A DNA stretch of 64,000 nucleotides. Origin: SZUA-309 sp965232595. Lineage in GTDB: Bacteria; Pseudomonadota; Gammaproteobacteria; Pseudomonadales; Azotimanducaceae. Shown here in pieces: positions 60,250 through 64,000 of this stretch. The stretch covers positions 1,550,001 through 1,614,000 of the forward strand of contig OZ246983.1 in assembly GCA_965232595.1 (NCBI GenBank), given 5' to 3'. A model generated the notes under the pieces. The model saw nothing but the letters and a program-made list of their open reading frames with translations. It was not told the origin of the DNA and did no database searches. Both the position numbers and the translations under genes were made by a program. How positions within the stretch are numbered: position 1 is the first letter of the stretch; each line of letters opens with the position of its first letter.

Positions 60250-60263
60250 GACCCGCAAGGGTC
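60250..60263 (+). other. Hairpin with GNRA loop in the rpoZ leader
   Basis: GACCC (60250-60254) and GGGTC (60259-60263) close a GCAA tetraloop 19 bases before the rpoZ ATG. It may mark the rpoZ leader or stabilise the gmk message 3' end. A TAAACT hexamer upstream (near 60226) could be a -10 box. Confidence 0.35.
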
Positions 60264-60282
60264 CCAGACAGGTCCCAAGAAC

Positions 60283-60567
60283 ATGGCCCGAATCACCGTA
60301 GAAGATTGCCTCGAGAACGTAGAAAACCGCTTCGAGCTCGTCATGCTGGCGACCCGTCGCGCCCGGCAGATGCGCCGCTACGGTGTGGAGCCCATGGTTC
60401 CCGAAGAAAATGACAAGGCGACTGTCATTGCCCTTCGGGAAATTGCCGAAGGTCTGGTTTCCCACGAAATGCTTGACGCACAGGAAACCTCCACGGAGGA
60501 TGAAGAGGTAGAAATTACCTTCTCCGTAGGAGATGACGAGCGAAGCGACTTCAAGTCCGACTTCTAA
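60283..60567 (+). CDS. rpoZ: DNA-directed RNA polymerase omega subunit
   Basis: 94-residue omega subunit, which binds the beta' subunit and forms part of ppGpp site 1. MARITVEDCLENVENRFELV and LATRRARQMRR at the start and NDKATVIALREIAEG follow the family closely; the tail is acidic. Between gmk and spoT as in enterics. Confidence 0.97.
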   Translation: MARITVEDCLENVENRFELVMLATRRARQMRRYGVEPMVPEENDKATVIALREIAEGLVSHEMLDAQETSTEDEEVEITFSVGDDERSDFKSDF

Positions 60568-60751
60568 GAAGCCGGGCCCGCGCCGGCGTGGCAGCGCCGA
60601 CGGGCAAAGAGGCAGCCACAGAAAAGGCAACCAGAAAGCTCGCACCGACCAGCCGGGCGCCGATAGCGCTCGGCCGACTTCCAGGCAAACTGCCGATACC
60701 GCTGACAGCCTGAACCCACCCTCTGAACAACTCCAGGCGAAGCAGAACCCG

Positions 60752-62932
60752 ATGGGCTCTGTGTTCGTCAATCGTCTGGCCGAGCAGGCACGGCGGGACT
60801 CCGTCGCCAGCCCGGCCACCATCGAGAAGCTGAAGAAGCTCGCCGCCAGCTACCTGCCTGATGAGCAGGTGCAGCTGATTGCCGAAGCCCACGCTTACGC
60901 GGAGGTGGCCCATCAGGGCCAGACCCGGCGGACGGGCCATCCCTACATCACCCACCCGCTGGCGGTGGCCAACATTCTGGCCGGCCTGCGCATGGACCCG
61001 GAGACGATCATCGCCGGGCTGTTGCATGACGTGCTGGAAGACACCGAAGCCAGCAAGCAGGCGCTAGGCGATCGCTTCGGCACCTCGGTGGCGGAGATCG
61101 TCGACGGGGTCTCCAAGCTGTCGAAGATCTTCCGCTCCCGCGCGGAAGCTCAGGCTGAGAACTTCCAGAAAATGGCTCTGGCCATGGCCAAGGACATCCG
61201 GGTGATCATGGTGAAGCTGGCGGACCGGCTCCACAACATGCGCACCATCGGCGTGATGAGCCAGGAGCAGCGCAAGCGGATCGCCAAGGAAACGCTGGAT
61301 TTCTACGCGCCCATCGCTCAGCGGCTCGGCATGCACTCCGTGAAGGTGGAGTTCGAAGAGCTGTCCTTCGCAGCCCTCTACCCGCTGCGTCAGGATCGCA
61401 TCAGCGAGGCCGTCCGCGCCGCCCGCGGCAACCGTAAGGAGCTGATGGAGGACGTGCGCCGCTCGATCGAGGCTGCGCTGGCGGCCGAGGGGGTGAAAGC
61501 CTCGGTGCACGGCCGGGAGAAGCATCTCTACTCCATCTACCAGAAGATGCGGACCCAGCATAAGTCGTTCTCCGAAATCATGGACGTGTTCGGCTTCCGG
61601 GTGGTGGTGGAGCAGGCCGACGACTGCTACCGCACGCTGGGCATCGTCCACAACCTCTACAAGCCCGTGGCCGGCCGCTTCAAGGACTACATCGCCATTC
61701 CGAAAGCGAACGGCTACCAGTCGCTGCACACCACGCTGTTCGGCATGCACGGGGTGCCCATCGAGGTGCAGATCCGCACCGAGCACATGGATCAGGTGGC
61801 GGAAAACGGCATTGCCGGACACTGGCTGTACAAATCCGAAGAGGACTCTTTCGCCTCCAGCCAGCAGCGGGCCCGGGCCTGGGTGCGCGACCTGCTCGAC
61901 CTGCAGCAGCGGGCCGGCAACCCGATGGAGTTCGTCGAGAGCCTGAAGATCGATCTGTTCCCGGACGAGGTCTACGTGTTTACGCCGAAAGGCCAGATCC
62001 TCGAGCTGCCCCGCGGCGCCTGCCCGGTGGACTTCGCCTACGCGGTGCACACGGACGTCGGCAACCGCTGCGTGGCCTGCCGGGTCGACCGCAACCTGGC
62101 GCCGCTGTCACAGCAGCTGCAGTCCGGGCAGTCGGTAGAAATCATCACCTCCGAGGAAGCGCGACCGAATCCGGACTGGCTCACCTTCGTGGTGTCATCG
62201 AAAGCCCGCTCCGGCATCCGCCAGGCGCTGAAGACCCAGCAGGATTCCCAGTCCATCGCCTTCGGCCGGCAGCTGCTGAATCGATCCCTGGCCAGCGCTA
62301 ACAAGTCAATCAACGATCTAGACTTCCGGCGCCTGCGCCGGGTCTTCAAGGAGTTCGGCGTAAAACGCCTCGACGAGGTGCTCGCCGCCATCGGCAACGG
62401 CCAGCTGATGAGCTACGCGGTGGCGCAACGGCTGCTGGCGGAGGACGACCCGGACTTCGAGGGCGTGCCCGTAGAGTCCGGCGGCCCGGTGGCCATCCGC
62501 GGCGGCGAGGGGCTGGTGGTGAACTATGGCCGCTGCTGCGGTCCGGTCCCGGGCGATGCCATCGTCGGCCACATGACGCCGGGCAAGGGCTTCGTCGTGC
62601 ACGTCGAGACCTGCCCGAACATGGTGGAGATCCGCCGGCGCCGGGGCGCCAAAGAGATCATCCCCGCGCACTGGGCGGGCACCAAGGACAACGAGTTCCT
62701 CACCACCCTGCGCCTGCAGGTGAGCCGACAGAAAGGCATCATCGCCGAGCTCGCCAGCACCCTCGCCGAGGTGGACGCCGGGGTGGAGAACATCCACGTG
62801 GAGGAACGCAGCGCCGACGTGACCAGCGTGATCGCCCGCCTTGGGGTCAAGGACCGCAGCCACCTGGCACGGGCTATCCGCCGGCTGCGGAACCTGCCGA
62901 GCGTGATCAGCATTTCCCGGCTCGGCAGCTGA
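60752..62932 (+). CDS. spoT: Bifunctional (p)ppGpp synthetase/hydrolase SpoT
   Basis: Stringent-response enzyme. With the ATG at 60752 it has 726 residues (E. coli 702). HD hydrolase: HPYITHPLAVANIL and LLHDVLEDTEAS, KLADRLHNMRTIG; synthetase: VFGFRVVVEQADDCYRTLG and GRFKDYIAIPKANGYQSLHT; TGS domain from VYVFTPKGQILELPRGA; helical region; C-terminal ACT. Conserved HD residues imply active hydrolysis. The frame is open back to an ATG at 60533 inside rpoZ (799 residues), but the extra part is a basic, low-complexity tail with a weaker third-position GC bias and no usable ribosome binding site, so I chose the shorter form. Confidence 0.95.
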   Translation: MGSVFVNRLAEQARRDSVASPATIEKLKKLAASYLPDEQVQLIAEAHAYAEVAHQGQTRRTGHPYITHPLAVANILAGLRMDPETIIAGLLHDVLEDTEASKQALGDRFGTSVAEIVDGVSKLSKIFRSRAEAQAENFQKMALAMAKDIRVIMVKLADRLHNMRTIGVMSQEQRKRIAKETLDFYAPIAQRLGMHSVKVEFEELSFAALYPLRQDRISEAVRAARGNRKELMEDVRRSIEAALAAEGVKASVHGREKHLYSIYQKMRTQHKSFSEIMDVFGFRVVVEQADDCYRTLGIVHNLYKPVAGRFKDYIAIPKANGYQSLHTTLFGMHGVPIEVQIRTEHMDQVAENGIAGHWLYKSEEDSFASSQQRARAWVRDLLDLQQRAGNPMEFVESLKIDLFPDEVYVFTPKGQILELPRGACPVDFAYAVHTDVGNRCVACRVDRNLAPLSQQLQSGQSVEIITSEEARPNPDWLTFVVSSKARSGIRQALKTQQDSQSIAFGRQLLNRSLASANKSINDLDFRRLRRVFKEFGVKRLDEVLAAIGNGQLMSYAVAQRLLAEDDPDFEGVPVESGGPVAIRGGEGLVVNYGRCCGPVPGDAIVGHMTPGKGFVVHVETCPNMVEIRRRRGAKEIIPAHWAGTKDNEFLTTLRLQVSRQKGIIAELASTLAEVDAGVENIHVEERSADVTSVIARLGVKDRSHLARAIRRLRNLPSVISISRLGS

Positions 62933-62999
62933 GGCGCGGGGTGCCGCCGACCGACCCATCTACCAAAGCAGCTAACAACCCAACAAACAGACCCGAAGC

Positions 63000-63380
63000 A
63001 TGAAGCAACCCATCAGCACCGAAGCGGCGCCCGCCGCCATCGGCACCTACTCTCAGGCCATCGAAGCCAGCGGCAGGATCGTCTTCCTGTCCGGGCAGAT
63101 CCCCCTGGATCCGGCAACGATGGAGCTGGTCTCGGACGACGTCGCCGCTCAGACCGAGCAGGTTTTCAGGAACCTCTCCGCCGTGGCCGAAGCGGCCGGC
63201 GGCACCCTGAACGACGCAGCTAAGCTCACCGTCTACCTGACGAATCTGGGCGACTTTGCCACCGTCAATGAGGTCATGGCGCGGCACGTCAGCGAGCCGT
63301 ACCCCGCTCGCGCCGCCATCGGCGTTTCCGAGCTGCCCCGAGGCGCGGCGGTAGAGATCGAGGGTATCCTGGTTCTCTGA
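63000..63380 (+). CDS. ridA: RidA family reactive intermediate deaminase
   Basis: Hydrolyses enamine/imine intermediates such as 2-aminoacrylate released by PLP enzymes like IlvA. 126 residues with GTYSQAIEASGRIVFLSGQIPLDP, VFRNLSAVAEAAGGTLNDAAKLTVYL and the substrate-binding Arg in YPARAAIGVSELPRGAAVEIEG. It follows spoT by 67 bases and precedes recG, a common gammaproteobacterial order. Confidence 0.97.
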   Translation: MKQPISTEAAPAAIGTYSQAIEASGRIVFLSGQIPLDPATMELVSDDVAAQTEQVFRNLSAVAEAAGGTLNDAAKLTVYLTNLGDFATVNEVMARHVSEPYPARAAIGVSELPRGAAVEIEGILVL

Positions 63381-63394
63381 CCGGGGCCGGACCA

Positions 63395-64000
63395 GTGGCC
63401 GCCAACCCCGGCGCATCCGTAAGCACGTTGAAAGGCGTCGGCCCGAGCCTGGCCGAGAAGCTCGAGCGGCTCGGCGTGCAGCGGCTGCTGGATCTGCTGC
63501 TGCATCTGCCTTTGCGCTACCAGGACCGATCCAGGGTGGTCAGCCTGTCGTCGCTGGTGCCGGAGCAGGAATGCCTGGTGCAGGGGCAGATCGTCGACTC
63601 GCGCCTGGCCTACGGCCGCCGGCGCAGCCTGCTGGTCACCCTGGAAGATCAGACCGGCTATCTGAAGCTGCGCTTTTTCTACTTCTCCCGCGGCCAGCAG
63701 AACGCGCTGCAGACGGGGATGTACGTGCAGGCATTCGGCCAGGTCCGAATCAGCCGGGACGGGCTGGAGATGATCCACCCGGAGTACCGCACCCACCGCG
63801 ACGAGCCGCCAGCGCCGGAACCGGAGCTGACGCCCGTCTACCCCACGACCAAGGGCCTGGGCCAGGGCCGCCTGCGGACCCTGACCGATCAGATCCTCGG
63901 CATGGACTGGCCGGCAGATGACGGCACCCCCTACGCCGACCTGCGCTACCTGCACCGGCCGCCGGCAGAGGCCGATGAGGAAGACATCGCCGAGGTTCAG
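63395..64000 (+). CDS. recG: ATP-dependent DNA helicase RecG, 3' end outside window
   Basis: Partial gene: 202 codons from a GTG at 63395, open at the window edge. The visible part is the N-terminal wedge/OB-fold region that recognises branched DNA: STLKGVGPSLAEKLERLGV, DLLLHLPLRYQDRSRV, LLVTLEDQTGYLKLRFFYFS and LTPVYPTTKGLGQGRLR are RecG signatures. Helicase motifs lie beyond the window. It starts 14 bases after ridA. Confidence 0.95.
   Translation, partial: MAANPGASVSTLKGVGPSLAEKLERLGVQRLLDLLLHLPLRYQDRSRVVSLSSLVPEQECLVQGQIVDSRLAYGRRRSLLVTLEDQTGYLKLRFFYFSRGQQNALQTGMYVQAFGQVRISRDGLEMIHPEYRTHRDEPPAPEPELTPVYPTTKGLGQGRLRTLTDQILGMDWPADDGTPYADLRYLHRPPAEADEEDIAEVQ

Noticed and set aside
60551..62959. 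Several 120-330 codon minus-strand frames opposite spoT.
   Set aside because: Antisense shadows of a strongly supported gene, with His/Arg/Gln-rich composition typical of reversed G+C-rich codons.

Overview
The window is a G+C-rich, densely packed stretch of chromosomal housekeeping genes from a gammaproteobacterium. The gene order points there: ygfB-pepP-ubi-gcvT-gcvH, zapA-ssrS(6S RNA)-fau, tkt-pgk-fba, the pil-chp chemosensory cluster followed by gshB-tonB-algH-ruvX, pilU-pilT-yggS-proC-yggT-metX-metW, ftsY-ftsE-ftsX-rpoH, coaBC-algC-argB-slmA-pyrE-rph, and gmk-rpoZ-spoT-ridA-recG. The pil and metXW blocks resemble Pseudomonas, but a two-subunit glycine dehydrogenase (gcvPA) and a CIRCE element suggest a lineage outside the enterics and pseudomonads. 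I cannot name the genus. I see no phage, transposon, CRISPR array, tRNA or rRNA.

Layout. 1-5.4 kb (minus strand): glycine cleavage genes, a ubiquinone-type hydroxylase, pepP and ygfB. 5.6-7.7 kb (plus): small coiled-coil protein, zapA, 6S RNA, fau, def. 7.75-12.7 kb: ilvA and rpiA (divergent), then a D-2-hydroxyglutarate dehydrogenase gene divergent from serA. 12.7-18 kb (minus): hydrolase, fba, pgk, tkt. 18.2-21 kb (plus): metK, metF, rsmE. 21-30.7 kb (minus): twitching chemosensory operon pilG-pilH-pilI-pilJ-chpA-chpC, with a 2122-residue ChpA. 31-33.8 kb (plus): gshB, tonB, algH/yqgE, ruvX. 33.8-36 kb (minus): pilU, pilT. 36.3-42.3 kb (plus): yggS, proC, yggT, metX, metW, a DUF4426 gene, rdgB, hemW. 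42.3-47 kb (minus): trmB, a DUF423 gene, rpoH, ftsX, ftsE, ftsY. 47-48.2 kb (plus): rsmD, coaD. 48.2-50.8 kb (minus): small exported protein, mutM, rpmG, rpmB, radC. 50.9-56.4 kb (plus): coaBC, membrane-anchored algC-like gene, argB, slmA. 56.4-58.5 kb (minus): DUF4124 protein, pyrE, rph. 58.7-64 kb (plus): yicC, gmk, rpoZ, spoT, ridA, recG (cut by the window edge).

Most interesting signals. The rpoH upstream region has a near-perfect CIRCE (HrcA) operator lying over a sigma-E-like promoter, which would place the heat-shock sigma factor under two stress inputs. The pilus chemosensory system has a PilJ receptor with almost no periplasmic domain and has no adaptation enzymes (no pilK or chpB), yet keeps a full multi-Hpt ChpA. 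Smaller points are a PMM/PGM enzyme fused to a membrane-anchored sensor-like module, a DUF423 gene that seems to need an AUC start, a coaBC promoter predicting a leaderless mRNA, a RuvX lacking a conserved acidic residue, and a 19-bp tandem repeat shared by the ends of def and ilvA. All are predictions from reading the sequence; no alignment or database search was run.
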